Of a DNA stretch of 64,000 nucleotides, positions 35,668 through 45,252 are shown piece after piece (position 1 is the stretch's first letter; each line of letters starts with the position of its first letter). The DNA lies in the NCBI RefSeq assembly GCF_004923295.1, contig NZ_CP039639.1, forward strand, positions 420,501 to 484,500, given 5' to 3'. A model generated the notes under the pieces. That model worked only from the letters and a program-made list of their open reading frames with translations. It was not told the origin of the DNA and searched no databases. A program made the position numbers and the translations under genes. Source of the DNA: Azospirillum sp. TSH100 (lineage in GTDB: Bacteria > Pseudomonadota > Alphaproteobacteria > Azospirillales > Azospirillaceae).

Positions 35668-35697
35668 TTGACAGGTGACCATTCAGTCACCTATTAT
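35668..35697 (+). promoter_or_regulatory. Sigma-70 promoter with embedded operator, leaderless start
   Basis: TTGACA (35668-35673) and TATTAT (35692-35697) are separated by 18 bases. The spacer is an inverted repeat: AGGTGAC, six bases, GTCACCT (35673-35692). Bound repressor would cover both promoter elements. The ATG at 35705 is only seven bases after the -10 box and there is no Shine-Dalgarno, so the mRNA probably starts at or next to the ATG (leaderless). Confidence 0.75.
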
Positions 35698-35704
35698 CAC
35701 CGCC

Positions 35705-36517
35705 ATGGACGACATCTTCGCTGCGCTGGCCCACCCGGCCCGCCGCCGGCTGCTCGACCTGCTGTTCGAGCGGGACGGGCGGACGCTGGGCGACCTGGAG
35801 CGGCAGCTGCCGCAGGACATGCGGATGACGCGCTTCGGCGTGATGAAGCATCTGCGCGTGCTGGAGGACGCCCATCTCGTCACCACCCGCAAGGTGGGGC
35901 GGGAGAAGCACCATTACCTGAATCCGGCCCCGCTCCAGCTGGTGGCCGACCGCTGGATTTCGCGCTACGCCGCGCCGTTCGTCCGGGCGATGAGCGATCT
36001 GAAGACGCAGCTTGAGGAAAGGACCATGCCGATGACGCCATCCGCCTCACACCCATCCGCCCCGCGCCATGTCTATGAGCTGTATATCCGCGCCACAGCG
36101 CAGGCGGTGTGGGACATCATCACCGACGACGCCAAGACGCCGCTCTACCAGCATTTCAACATGACCTCCCGCACCGACTGGCGGGTCGGCGGCAGCATCG
36201 AGTTCCTGATGGGCGACCGCGCGGTGATCGCCGGGGAGATCCTGGCGCTGGAACCGCCGCAGCGCCTGACCATGAGCTTCCACGCCCGCTGGTCGCCCGA
36301 GGTGGCGGCGGATCAGCCGTCGCGCGTCACCTGGGAGATCACCCCGGTCGGCACCGATGCCTGCAAGCTAACCCTGGTCCATGACGGGTTCGACGGCGAA
36401 ACCGCCACGTCCAAGGCTGTCGTCTCCGGCTGGCCGGAAACCCTGTCGCGCCTGAAGACGCTGGCGGAGACCGGCATTCCGTTCGCCATGGAACCGGCCT
36501 ACGCCCCGGCCGGCTGA
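35705..36517 (+). CDS. ArsR-type winged-helix regulator fused to an SRPBCC (AHSA1) domain
   Basis: The 270-residue protein joins an ArsR-like winged helix (residues 1 to about 90: I-F-A-A-L-A-H-P-A-R-R-R-L-L-D-L-L, M-T-R-F-G-V-M-K-H-L-R-V-L-E, V-G-R-E-K-H-H-Y-L-N) to an AHSA1/SRPBCC ligand-binding domain (about 115-260: A-V-W-D-I-I-T-D, D-W-R-V-G-G-S-I-E-F, V-T-W-E-I-T-P, L-V-H-D-G-F-D). The ArsR part lacks the metal-binding Cys motif of arsenic sensors, so the SRPBCC cavity may bind the inducer, probably a hydrophobic small molecule. The operator-like palindrome in its own promoter suggests negative autoregulation. Confidence 0.85.
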   Translation: MDDIFAALAHPARRRLLDLLFERDGRTLGDLERQLPQDMRMTRFGVMKHLRVLEDAHLVTTRKVGREKHHYLNPAPLQLVADRWISRYAAPFVRAMSDLKTQLEERTMPMTPSASHPSAPRHVYELYIRATAQAVWDIITDDAKTPLYQHFNMTSRTDWRVGGSIEFLMGDRAVIAGEILALEPPQRLTMSFHARWSPEVAADQPSRVTWEITPVGTDACKLTLVHDGFDGETATSKAVVSGWPETLSRLKTLAETGIPFAMEPAYAPAG

Positions 36518-36539
36518 ATGGGCGGGCTGAGGCGGACCG

Positions 36540-39428
36540 CTACTCCGCCGACACCGGCTGAACAGGGGGCTGAACAGGGGGCTGCACGGGGAACTGCACA
36601 ACCGTCAGCTTCTCCAGCAGCCGCTCGACCTCCTCGGCGGGGATGGGGCGGCTGAACAGGAAGCCCTGGTAGCTTTCGCAGGAGAGATCGCGCAGCAGCT
36701 GCAACTGCTCCTGCGTCTCCACCCCCTCGGCGATCACCGACAGGCCCAGGCTGCGGCCCAGCCCGACGATGGCGCGCGGGACGGAGGCGTCGCTGGCGCC
36801 GGTCGACAGATCGTGGATGAAGGAGCGGTCGATCTTCAGCTTGTCGATCGGCAGCCGATGCAGGTAGCTGAGGCTGGAATAGCCGGTGCCGAAATCGTCC
36901 AGCGCGATCAGCACGCCGCGCTCCTTCAGGGCCGTCAGGGTCGCCGCCGCGGACTCGATATCGTCGATCAGGGTGCTTTCCGTCACCTCGATCTCCAGCT
37001 CCGGCCCGCTCAGGCCGTTGGCGTCGAGTGCGCGGGCGACCTTGGCCGGCAGCTGCCCGTCGCGGAACTGGGCGCCGGAGACGTTGACCGCCACCGGGAT
37101 CGACAGGTCGAAACGGGCGCGCCAGCGCCGGATCTGGGCGCAGGCCTCGAACAGCACCCAGTCGCCCATCGCCAGCACCAGCCCGGTCTCCTCCGCCACC
37201 GGCAGGAAACGGCCGGGCAGGATGAGACCCTCGTCGGGATGGCGCCAGCGGACCAGCGCCTCCAGCCCGACGATGCGGCCGGTCAGGGTGTCGACCTGCG
37301 GCTGATAGACCAGGAACAGCTCGCCCTCGCGGATCGCCTGGCGCAGGCTGCCCTCCAGATCCATGCGCTCGCGCGACTTGGCGCCCATCTCCTTGGTGAC
37401 GAAGCGGAAGCCGTTCCGCCCCTGCTCCTTGGCATGGTACATGGCGATGTCGGCGCAGCGGATCAGCCCTTCGGGATCCTCCGCGTCGTCGGGGTACAGG
37501 CTGATGCCGATGCTGGGCGTCACCACGAAATTCTGGCCGCCGACGGCGAAGGGGCTGGCCAGATGCGCCACCACCTTTTCCGCCACGCGGGCGGCGTCGA
37601 GCGGCTCCGCCACCCGGCGGACGACGATCAGGAACTCGTCGCCGCCCAGCCGGCCGACCGTGTCGCATTCCCGCAGGCCCGCCTGGAGCCGGCGCGCCAC
37701 CGACCGCAGCACCTCGTCGCCGAAGCTGTGGCCCAGGCTGTCGTTGATGACCTTGAAGCGGTCGAGGTCGATGAACAGCACCGCCACCCTGGTGCCGTCG
37801 CGCCGCCCCTCGCGCAGCGCCTGGGCGATGCGGTCGTACAGCAGGACGCGGTTGGGCAGGCCGGTCAGCGCGTCGAAATGGGCGAGATACTGGATGTGCT
37901 GCTCGGCCCGGCGCTTCTCGCCGATGTCCTCGGCGAAGGTCAGGATGAACTTCAGCACCCCCTCGGCGGTGACCGGCTGGAAATGCAGGCTGAAATGGCT
38001 GCGCCGGCCGCCCAGCAGCAGGGGCTGGTCGGATTCGAGCTTGCCGCTCTCGCCATGCAGCGCCGCCTCCAGCGCGAAGACGGAGGACTGGTCGCCGAAG
38101 CGCAGCCGCAGGTCGGCGCCCAGCAGATCCTGCCGCGGCAGGCCGGCGGCGGCGGCGAAGGCCGGGTTGCAGTCCATCACCAGCCCGTCGGTGCCGACCA
38201 GCGCGATGCCCAGCGGCGCCTGGGTGAACAGCTGCCGCCGTTCCGCCTCCTGCAGGCGGAGCGAGGCGGTCATCTCGCCAGCCAGCTCCACCGCGCGGGA
38301 ATGGGTCGCCAGCACCATGCGCAGGACCAGCGACAGCGCGATGCTGAGCGCGAGGCCGCCGGCCAGCAGGGCGCCGGGCACCCAGTCCTGCGCGGTGACC
38401 AGCCCGTCGGGCAGGCTGTCGTAGCGGACGGTCCAGATGCGCCCGCCGACCGGCAGTTCACGGATCAGGCTGAGGGCGGGCGCGGCGTCCAGCGGGCGGG
38501 GACTGCGGTACAGCGGAAATCCGGCCTCCGCCGGCGGCACATCGTAGAGCTCGATGCCGATGTCGGCCCGGGCATCGGGGCGGGCATCGGGGCGGGCGTC
38601 GATTTGGGTGGCGGTCCGGGTGGCGGCCCGCTGGCCGTCGATCAGCCCGTCCACCAGCGGGCCGATCCTGACCGGGGTCAGCACCACGCCGGTGAAGGAC
38701 GCCCGCCGCGCCTCCAGCGACGGCGGCAGGGGATCGCCGCGGTAGGTCGCCTGAAAGAGGATGAAGGCGGGCCTGGCCCCCGCCGCCTCGTCGATCTTCA
38801 GGGTGATGGCGCGGGTGGCGGCCGGCTCGCCGCTGTCGCGCGCGCGCTCGACGGTCGACCGCCGGGCCGCCTCCGACATCAGGTCGAAACCGATGGCCCG
38901 CACATTCGCCTCGTTGACCGGGGCGTTGAAGATGTTGACCACACGCTCCGCCCCGGCCGTCTCCGGCCAGATGCGAAAGGTCGACAGGCCGGCCGCCCGC
39001 ATCGACGACACCAGATCGCCGGCCCGGTCGGCCGCGACGGCGCGGGCATAGGCGATGGAGATGATGCCGGGATAGCGCTGCGGCATGTCCAGCGCCTCGA
39101 CGAAGCGGTTCCACGCCGTCCAGTGCAGGTCGGGAAAGGTCATCACCAGCGAGGCGGCGCTGCGCGCCACCTGCTCGTACACGCGGATGCGGTCGGCCAG
39201 CTGGCCGTGGATTTCCTCGACCCGCGTGGAAAACCGGTGCGCCTCCTCGCGATTCAGCAGGCGCTCCGACTGGAGCATGGCCAGCGCTGACAGGCCGGCA
39301 CCGACGATCAGGGCCAGGAGGGGAACGGACACCGGCGGATTGAGAAGGCGGAAGAGGCGGCGAATTGCTGAGTCCGGGCCCGCGGCCGGCGGTCTGTCCG
39401 CTTTGGAATCGGCGGCCGGCTCCGGCAT
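36540..39428 (-). CDS. CHASE-PAS-GGDEF-EAL membrane protein (c-di-GMP turnover)
   Basis: The 962-residue protein has a transmembrane helix (about 32-52), a periplasmic CHASE domain, a second helix near 330-350, a PAS domain, GGDEF and EAL. The GGDEF loop is intact (G-R-L-G-G-D-E-F) with an R-E-C-D inhibitory I-site five residues before it. The EAL domain has L-E-A-L-V-R-W-R-H-P, E-V-T-E-S and D-D-F-G-T-G-Y-S-S-L. Both cyclase and phosphodiesterase activities are therefore possible, set by an extracellular ligand. The C-terminus ends in P-V-Q-P repeats. It overlaps the preceding gene's stop by one base (TGATG), so the two are translated together. Confidence 0.93.
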   Translation of the reverse strand: MPEPAADSKADRPPAAGPDSAIRRLFRLLNPPVSVPLLALIVGAGLSALAMLQSERLLNREEAHRFSTRVEEIHGQLADRIRVYEQVARSAASLVMTFPDLHWTAWNRFVEALDMPQRYPGIISIAYARAVAADRAGDLVSSMRAAGLSTFRIWPETAGAERVVNIFNAPVNEANVRAIGFDLMSEAARRSTVERARDSGEPAATRAITLKIDEAAGARPAFILFQATYRGDPLPPSLEARRASFTGVVLTPVRIGPLVDGLIDGQRAATRTATQIDARPDARPDARADIGIELYDVPPAEAGFPLYRSPRPLDAAPALSLIRELPVGGRIWTVRYDSLPDGLVTAQDWVPGALLAGGLALSIALSLVLRMVLATHSRAVELAGEMTASLRLQEAERRQLFTQAPLGIALVGTDGLVMDCNPAFAAAAGLPRQDLLGADLRLRFGDQSSVFALEAALHGESGKLESDQPLLLGGRRSHFSLHFQPVTAEGVLKFILTFAEDIGEKRRAEQHIQYLAHFDALTGLPNRVLLYDRIAQALREGRRDGTRVAVLFIDLDRFKVINDSLGHSFGDEVLRSVARRLQAGLRECDTVGRLGGDEFLIVVRRVAEPLDAARVAEKVVAHLASPFAVGGQNFVVTPSIGISLYPDDAEDPEGLIRCADIAMYHAKEQGRNGFRFVTKEMGAKSRERMDLEGSLRQAIREGELFLVYQPQVDTLTGRIVGLEALVRWRHPDEGLILPGRFLPVAEETGLVLAMGDWVLFEACAQIRRWRARFDLSIPVAVNVSGAQFRDGQLPAKVARALDANGLSGPELEIEVTESTLIDDIESAAATLTALKERGVLIALDDFGTGYSSLSYLHRLPIDKLKIDRSFIHDLSTGASDASVPRAIVGLGRSLGLSVIAEGVETQEQLQLLRDLSCESYQGFLFSRPIPAEEVERLLEKLTVVQFPVQPPVQPPVQPVSAE

Positions 39429-39934
39429 CAGAACTCCTCTAGGATCTTCGGGCTGGTCAGCAGCAGCTGTTCGATCATGCCGAGGATCTGCTCGATCTTG
39501 CTGCGGGTGGCATCCAGCTCGTCGGCCATCCTGTCGTCGATGCCGGCTTCCATCAGCATTGTGTCGAAGGTGTGCAGCGTCTCGTTGAAGGCCTTCTGCT
39601 CGGCCACCAGCACGTCGAAGGCCCCGAGCGAGGCGGTCAGCGCCAGCGGCGGATCGCTGACGAAGGAATGGCTGATGTCGGTGAAGATGGCGATGGCGCT
39701 CAGCTTCTGCCGGAGCACCCATTGCGGAAAATTGGACGGCAGCTCCTTGCCGGCGACATCCAGCCTTTCCTGGATCGAGAAGATCAGGCCCTGGATGTCG
39801 AGATAGGCCGCCCGGATCTCGCGGAATCGCGGAAAGGTCTTCGGCTTGCCGGCGGCGCGCAGGCGGGCCAGAGCGGCGATGTCCTCGGTCAGCTTGCGGG
39901 CCATCCGAAGCACGACGTCCGTCACCTTCGACAT
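39428..39934 (-). CDS. Helical hypothetical protein upstream of the GGDEF-EAL gene
   Basis: The 168-residue protein is predicted to be mostly helical with no signal peptide (V-L-R-M-A-R-K-L-T-E-D, A-Y-L-D-I-Q-G-L-I-F-S-I-Q-E-R, D-E-L-D-A-T-R-S-K-I-E-Q-I-L). I do not recognise a family. The ATG at 39934 has GGAGG six bases upstream. Its stop shares a base with the start of the GGDEF-EAL gene, so a role in sensing or regulating that enzyme is a reasonable inference. Confidence 0.7.
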   Translation of the reverse strand: MSKVTDVVLRMARKLTEDIAALARLRAAGKPKTFPRFREIRAAYLDIQGLIFSIQERLDVAGKELPSNFPQWVLRQKLSAIAIFTDISHSFVSDPPLALTASLGAFDVLVAEQKAFNETLHTFDTMLMEAGIDDRMADELDATRSKIEQILGMIEQLLLTSPKILEEF

Positions 39935-40105
39935 CACACGCCTCCGCTCAACGGACCGCTCCCACGCGCCAGGAACACGGCATCCGCCGCGTCATGATGA
40001 TCGGCACGCCAACAACGGCGCCCTCGGTCCAGCCTACACCAGATCCTGCCCCGATCGTTAGTGTTACCAGCGGGTCCGGGCCTCCGGATCGGCCCGGATG
40101 CCGGA

Positions 40106-41845
40106 TCAGAACCCCACGGCGGAGACCGGTGTCGCACCGCCCGACAGTCCGGCCTTGTCGAGTTCGTCGAGCAGGGCGATGACCTCCCGGGAAGACCGTT
40201 CGACCTCCGCCACCTCGGCGAGCGCACGGCCCATGTCACCGTCGGCGAAGGCGCGGGCGGCGGCCTTGCCGTGATCGTGGACGCTGCGATGCGGCGTCTC
40301 CAGCCGGACGAAGGCCGAATGGGCGCGGTAGGCCATCGACGACGGTCCGTAATACCATTTGCCCAGCCGGCAGGCCTCGTGGCTCGCCAACTCGTCCGGA
40401 CGCAGGGTCTCCAGCCCGACCAGCATGTCGGCCAGCCGCTTCTTCCAGATGACGTGGTCGACCTTGGCGATCTTGATGATCTTGCCCGGCACGTCCTGCT
40501 CCATCAGCAGCGACAGCTGGCTGCCCAGCATGCTTTCGACACTGCGCGTCGCCTGGACGCTGCGCAGGATCGCCGCACTGTTGGCGGCGCTGCTTTCGGC
40601 AATCCGCGCGGTGCCGGACGCGACCTCGTTGGCGGCGGCGGACTGCTGGGTCAGGATGCCGGCGATGTCGGCCATGCGCTGCCGGTTGAGGCCGATCTGG
40701 CCGCCGATGTCGGCCATGCTTTCGCTGACGGCGCGGATCGCGCGCTGTCCGGCATCGACGGCGCGCGTCCCGTCCTCCATCGACGTGACGATGGCGCTCA
40801 TCTCCGCCTTCAGCGCGTCGATGCGCAGGCGGATGTCCTCCGTGGCGCGGGCGGTCTGGTTGGAGAGGTTCTTGACCTCGCTGGCCACGACCGCGAAGCC
40901 CTTGCCGGCCTCGCCCGCCCGTGCCGCCTCGATGGTGGCGTTCAGCGCCAGCAGATTGGTCTGCTTGGCGATGGCTTCGATGGTGGAGACGATCTCCGCG
41001 ATGCGTTCGGAGGCGGTGGCCAGCTCGCCGACGCGTCTGGCGGCTCCATCCACCGCCCCGGCGATCTCCTGCATGCGCCTGACCGCATCGTCGACGGTGC
41101 GGCCGCCCTCCGCCGTCACCGCCTGGACGTCGGCGGCCTGATCGGCGATGCCGCGGGTGCGCTGGCCGATCTCCTGGATGCCGGTGACCGTCTCCTCGGT
41201 CGCCGCGGCGATGCCCTGGGCCTCCTGGTCCACCGCCCGCAGCTGACCGACCATCTGGGCGGTCGCGACCGCGGAATCGTTGATGGCGATGGCGGCATCG
41301 ACGGTCCGGTCCATCAGCTGTCCGGCGAGCTGCCCGAACTCCGCGCCCTGGAACGCGGCGCCGGCCGGCGGGCCGAAACCGGCAAGCGTGCGGCCGAGGT
41401 CGCAGGCCACCGCATGCGCCACGGCGGCGGCGGAACGGCGCGCCGTCGCCCGACGCCAGAACAGGGCGTCATGAACCAAGGCCAGCAGATCGCCGAGCAT
41501 GAGGCCGTAGGCGGCGGTGCAGCCGGCCGGCGTCAGACCGCTGCGGCCGAAGCCATCGCCCAGGGCGCGGCAGCGTTCGGCATGCTGCGGACCTCCGGCA
41601 TCCTGGAACATCCGGCGCCAGTGGTCGGCCAGATCCCGTTGCAGATCCCGTTGCAGGCGGGCGAGGTCGGGCTGCGGCTCGACGTCCAGGGCCGCATGGG
41701 CGAGAAAACGGCCGGCCAGCGCAGGCAGGCGGTCTTCCGCAAACCGGCCGACGCCGGCCAGCAATCCCAGCTCTTCCCGCCCCAGTCCGAAAGCATCCGC
41801 ATCCATCCGCCGGCCAGCGCCACCAATCATTCTTTCATCCATCAT
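40106..41845 (-). CDS. Cytosolic chemoreceptor: globin-like sensor, MCP signalling domain, CZB domain
   Basis: The 579-residue protein has no transmembrane segment. Residues about 20-170 align with protoglobin sensor domains ([12 protein letters not shown] and the segment [12 protein letters not shown]). At the proximal His position of H-x-x-x-G-L-x-P it has Phe99, so ordinary haem ligation seems lost. The middle is a methyl-accepting signalling domain with the hairpin tip [19 protein letters not shown] as adjoining blocks. A C-terminal zinc-binding CZB domain follows (V-D-H-V-I-W-K, C-R-L-G-K-W-Y, P-H-R-S-V-H). No chemotaxis genes are adjacent. Confidence 0.88.
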   Translation of the reverse strand: MMDERMIGGAGRRMDADAFGLGREELGLLAGVGRFAEDRLPALAGRFLAHAALDVEPQPDLARLQRDLQRDLADHWRRMFQDAGGPQHAERCRALGDGFGRSGLTPAGCTAAYGLMLGDLLALVHDALFWRRATARRSAAAVAHAVACDLGRTLAGFGPPAGAAFQGAEFGQLAGQLMDRTVDAAIAINDSAVATAQMVGQLRAVDQEAQGIAAATEETVTGIQEIGQRTRGIADQAADVQAVTAEGGRTVDDAVRRMQEIAGAVDGAARRVGELATASERIAEIVSTIEAIAKQTNLLALNATIEAARAGEAGKGFAVVASEVKNLSNQTARATEDIRLRIDALKAEMSAIVTSMEDGTRAVDAGQRAIRAVSESMADIGGQIGLNRQRMADIAGILTQQSAAANEVASGTARIAESSAANSAAILRSVQATRSVESMLGSQLSLLMEQDVPGKIIKIAKVDHVIWKKRLADMLVGLETLRPDELASHEACRLGKWYYGPSSMAYRAHSAFVRLETPHRSVHDHGKAAARAFADGDMGRALAEVAEVERSSREVIALLDELDKAGLSGGATPVSAVGF

Positions 41846-42056
41846 GCCATTCGTGGCGCAAGATCATTCCCGCACCACCCGTCAAGATTGAAAGAACTGT
41901 ACGGCAAATTGCCGCCTCTGACAACCTGGGGCCGATACTGACAAAATAAATGCGGGATTTGGAACAATCCACACACAACCAATACTCTGTCGCGGATACT
42001 TTCTGTTTGCTGCGCCGGAGGGCCTTCTCCCTATGCCAATGCTTCCCTTGAGCCGA

Positions 42057-42968
42057 TCAGGGCGCACAAAGTGCCCTGATCGCGTCGGCCAGAAGGTCGC
42101 CCAAGGACAGGGCATTGGACGGATGCGGCACGCCGTCGCAGGACAGCGGCGCGCCCAACCCTTCCGCCAGGAAACGTTCGGCGACGATGTCGCTGAACAG
42201 GGCATGGACGCCGTAGACCTGCACCCGGCTGGCCCCCAGCGTCCGCGCCGCGCGGGCGCAGGAGAAGATCGTCTCGCCGGAGCTGATGACGTCGTCGACG
42301 ATCACCACCGGCCGGCCGTGGATCGGCGCATCGGGCGGCAGCGCCACCGTCACGTCGCGGTCGCCGCGCCGCTCCTTGCGGCCGACGATGCCGGTCAGGC
42401 CGAGCGGACCGGCCACCGCCTCGACCAGCGGGGCGGATTCCTCGTCCGGACCGACGATGACGGTGCCGGACGCCACGCCGTTCGCCCGCAGATGGTCGGC
42501 GATCGGCGCCGCCCCGCTCAGCGCGATGGAGGGTCGGCCGACGAACACCTCGTCCAGCGTGTGGGTGCGGTGCAGATGCGGCTCGACACAGACGAAGGAA
42601 TCGAAGCAGCGGCCGAGCCAGTCGCCGACCACCGTCTGGCTGACCGGCTCGCCCGGCCTGAAGATGGCGTCCTGGCGCATGTAGGCCATGTAGGGCGCGA
42701 CGAGGCAGAGGTCGGTCGCCCCCTGGCGCCGCAGGACCGAGGCGGCGAGCGTCAGTTCGACCAGCTTGTCGTTCGGCCGGTCGAGCGAGCGGTAGACGAT
42801 GGCGCGCTCCACCGGCTCCGGCAGGCGGACCAGGCTTTCGCCGTCGGGGAAGCGGTGCAGCTCGGCGATGTGGCAGGGAATGTCCAGCACCTGGGCCAGA
42901 CGGCGCGCGGCGTCCGCCGATTCGGGAAAGCCGTAGACGGCCGTGTAGTTGCCCGTATTGCGGGCCAT
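42057..42968 (-). CDS. Ribose-phosphate pyrophosphokinase-family protein
   Basis: The 303-residue protein has the PRPP synthetase layout: F-P-D-G-E-S near residue 41, a flexible-loop region R-Q-D-A-I-F-R-P-G-E-P-V-S, the H-L-H-R-T-H segment, V-G-P-D-E-E-S, and the PRPP/ribose-5-phosphate motif V-I-V-D-D-V-I-S-S-G-E-T. The D-D-V-I-S-S-G form and short length resemble the PRPP-synthetase-like paralogues of some proteobacteria and archaea rather than canonical PrsA, so the exact reaction is not certain. It stands alone on its strand, 102 bases after the membrane-protein gene. Confidence 0.8.
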   Translation of the reverse strand: MARNTGNYTAVYGFPESADAARRLAQVLDIPCHIAELHRFPDGESLVRLPEPVERAIVYRSLDRPNDKLVELTLAASVLRRQGATDLCLVAPYMAYMRQDAIFRPGEPVSQTVVGDWLGRCFDSFVCVEPHLHRTHTLDEVFVGRPSIALSGAAPIADHLRANGVASGTVIVGPDEESAPLVEAVAGPLGLTGIVGRKERRGDRDVTVALPPDAPIHGRPVVIVDDVISSGETIFSCARAARTLGASRVQVYGVHALFSDIVAERFLAEGLGAPLSCDGVPHPSNALSLGDLLADAIRALCAP

Positions 42969-43070
42969 GCCCCATCTCCCTCTACCACCTTGAACAGCGG
43001 CAAGCTTGGCGCAGGCGGCACGGCCGGGTCAATCATGGCAAAGGGCGGCATGGCAAAAGGCAGACCGCGG

Positions 43071-43580
43071 TTAAAGCTCCGGCCGCTTGTCCTCCTCCCC
43101 CTCGTCCGCTTCCGAAACCCGGGGGTCGACAGGAATGCTTTCGGCCCGGCGGGCCAGCCATTGGAAGGCGCCCAGCCCGACCACCAGCAGCGTGACCACG
43201 CCCAGCAGCATCACCGGATAGATGATGGCGGAGATCTCGCTGGTGCGCGCCTCGAACACCAGGACCAGCCCCTCCAGGCTGGCGGCGATGATGATGGTGG
43301 TCAGGAACTTGGTCAGGGTGCGGCGGGCCTCGTCGGCGCGGCGCAGCTCGCGTTCGCGGACGATCTCCTCCTCGTAGAGGTATTTGGCGATCTCGAACAC
43401 GGCGATGGCCAGCACGATCATCCCCACCCCGTCCAGCATGGTGGAGGTCAGGACGGCGCTGTCCAGCGCCACCACCCCTTCCACCACCGTCAGGGCGGAC
43501 AGGCCGATGAACAGCAGGGCGAACAGGCTGAGCGTCACCGCCGCCAGAAGATACATCCCGCGCGTCGCCGCTTCGAACAT
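43071..43580 (-). CDS. Four-helix membrane protein of unknown function
   Basis: The 169-residue protein has four hydrophobic segments (about 10-32, 48-68, 92-110 and 118-140). A charged cytoplasmic loop E-E-E-I-V-R-E-R-E-L-R-R-A-D-E-A-R-R lies between the second and third. The acidic C-terminal tail is D-E-G-E-E-D-K-R-P. I recognise no named family. The F-E-I-A-K-Y-L-Y segment just before the loop looks conserved-type. A good start with GGAAAGG upstream supports a real gene. It is divergent from corA, with about 150 bases between, and could be related to ion homeostasis only by position. Confidence 0.65.
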   Translation of the reverse strand: MFEAATRGMYLLAAVTLSLFALLFIGLSALTVVEGVVALDSAVLTSTMLDGVGMIVLAIAVFEIAKYLYEEEIVRERELRRADEARRTLTKFLTTIIIAASLEGLVLVFEARTSEISAIIYPVMLLGVVTLLVVGLGAFQWLARRAESIPVDPRVSEADEGEEDKRPEL

Positions 43581-43733
43581 CGCCTTTCCCTCCGCATCGC
43601 AAGCTGATCCTTGACGGTGACAACGCGCCAGACCGCCAGTCCGCCCGAGCGGTCGCGGCGGATCGGTCGACGCTGCCGGGGAACCTCTTTAGAGTGGCGC
43701 CGACCTGCCGCCCCCTGCCCGGTTCTCCCTTCC

Positions 43734-44759
43734 ATGACGCTGCCGCCCGAACCCGTCCCCGCCTCCAGCTCCGCCCCCGATAACGCCCATGCCGCCGTGG
43801 TGGCGAGCGCCGCCTATTGCGACGGCCGCCGCGTCGCCGACCTGCCGATCGCCGAGGCCGGCGCCTGGGCCGCCAAGGCCGGGCATTTCGTCTGGATCGG
43901 CCTGTGGGAGCCGGACGAGGCGCTGCTGATGGAGGTCAAGCGCCAGTTCGGCCTGCATGAGCTGGCGGTGGAGGACGCCCTGCACGCCCACCAGCGGCCG
44001 AAGCTCGACGTCTACGGCGACAGCCTGTTCATGGTGCTGCGCACCGCCCGGCTGGAAAACGGCGAGCTGGTGTTGGGCGAGACCCATGTCTTCGCCGGGC
44101 GCGGCTATGTCGTCACCGTGCGGCACGGCGCATCCACCAGCTATTCGCCGGTGCGGGCACGGGCGGAAAGCGCGCCGCATCTGCTGAAGCATGGCGAGGA
44201 CTTCATCGTCTACACCATCATGGACTATGTGGTGGACTGCTACTTCCCGGTGCTCGACCAGATGGCCGCCACGGTGGACGAGCTGGACGCCCTGCTGATC
44301 GCCCGCCCACCCAGCACGGCGGAGATCGAACGCATCCACCAGCTTCGCCGCGATCTGGAGCGGCTGCGCCGCAACGCCTCGCCCCTGCTGGAGGTCTGCT
44401 CGCGGCTGGAGCGTTTCGACCTGCCGATGATCGACCCGGCGATCCGCCCTTATTACCGCGACGTGCAGGACCATGTGATCCGCGTCAACGAACAGATCGG
44501 CTCGCTGCGCGAGGTGCTGTCCTTCGCCTTTGAAACCAGTATGATCCTGGCCTCCGCGCGGCAGAACGACGTGACGCGCAAGCTGGCCGCCTGGGCCGCC
44601 ATCCTCGCCGTGCCGACGGCCGTCGCCGGCCTGTACGGCATGAACTTCGAGCATATGCCGGAGCTTCATTGGCGATACGGCTACCCGGCGGTGCTGACGC
44701 TGATCGCCGTGGTCTGCGCCGCGCTGTATGTCCGCTTCCGGCGGATGGGATGGCTGTGA
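43734..44759 (+). CDS. corA: CorA-family magnesium/divalent cation transporter
   Basis: This 341-residue inner-membrane protein ends in the CorA signature: two transmembrane helices, with the selectivity motif Y-G-M-N-F-E-H-M-P-E-L after the first. The preceding cytoplasmic domain carries W-I-G-L-W-E-P, V-E-D-A-L-H-A-H-Q-R-P-K and a long helix with L-R-R-D-L-E-R-L-R-R. Length is normal for CorA. Transport of Mg2+ is the family function; Co2+, Ni2+ or Zn2+ transport is possible. It is followed on the same strand by a small hypothetical gene 49 bases later. Confidence 0.92.
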   Translation: MTLPPEPVPASSSAPDNAHAAVVASAAYCDGRRVADLPIAEAGAWAAKAGHFVWIGLWEPDEALLMEVKRQFGLHELAVEDALHAHQRPKLDVYGDSLFMVLRTARLENGELVLGETHVFAGRGYVVTVRHGASTSYSPVRARAESAPHLLKHGEDFIVYTIMDYVVDCYFPVLDQMAATVDELDALLIARPPSTAEIERIHQLRRDLERLRRNASPLLEVCSRLERFDLPMIDPAIRPYYRDVQDHVIRVNEQIGSLREVLSFAFETSMILASARQNDVTRKLAAWAAILAVPTAVAGLYGMNFEHMPELHWRYGYPAVLTLIAVVCAALYVRFRRMGWL

Positions 44760-44808
44760 TGGCGCAGCGGCCGGACGCCGGGGCCTTGACGTTTATGGCT
44801 GGAGTTTG

Positions 44809-45225
44809 GTGACCGACATGACCGACGCGACGAAGACGCTGCACGCGTTGCTGGACGCCTATCTGCGCTGCCCGGTGGAGACGGCGCGCACGGAGCTGGA
44901 GCAGGGGCTGCGCAGCTATCAGACCGACTGGATCCGCGCCCGCGCCGGGACCGACGCCCCGCCGTTGCCGGCCGCCGCCGCCGCGACGCCCGCGGCGAAA
45001 CCGGTGGTGGCGAAGCCGCGCTTCCCCATCGCGTCGGCCGACCTCGACGTTCTGAAGCGGCTGGCCGACGGCTGGCCCGGCACCACCGCCGACGTGGCGC
45101 GCTGGGCCTGGTTCGAGAACCGCGAACTGGTGACGCTGGATCCGAACCCGGCCGGCGAGGGGCCGGAGGTGCTGCGCCTCACCCCGCTCGGCTGGGCCGC
45201 CATCGGCCGGATGCCCGCGGACTGA
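44809..45225 (+). CDS. Small hypothetical protein downstream of corA
   Basis: The 138-residue protein has an N-terminal helical part (L-H-A-L-L-D-A-Y-L-R-C-P-V-E-T-A-R-T) and an Ala/Pro linker. The C-terminal domain resembles a winged helix (D-V-L-K-R-L-A-D-G-W-P-G-T-T-A-D-V-A, then L-R-L-T-P-L-G-W-A-A-I-G). The C-terminal pattern is like a small regulatory wHTH, but I cannot name the family. GTG 44809 has GGAG four bases upstream; ATG 44818 would be thirteen bases from it, so GTG is preferred. It may be co-transcribed with corA. Confidence 0.6.
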   Translation: MTDMTDATKTLHALLDAYLRCPVETARTELEQGLRSYQTDWIRARAGTDAPPLPAAAAATPAAKPVVAKPRFPIASADLDVLKRLADGWPGTTADVARWAWFENRELVTLDPNPAGEGPEVLRLTPLGWAAIGRMPAD

Positions 45226-45252
45226 TCGTACCCGGCGGGGGGACGCGCCCCC

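Noticed and set aside
36813-39290. 825-codon open frame on the plus strand
   Set aside because: It is the antisense shadow of the CHASE-GGDEF-EAL gene, whose motifs are intact on the minus strand.
40061-41941. 626-codon plus-strand frame
   Set aside because: It is antisense to the chemoreceptor, which has complete MCP and CZB motifs.
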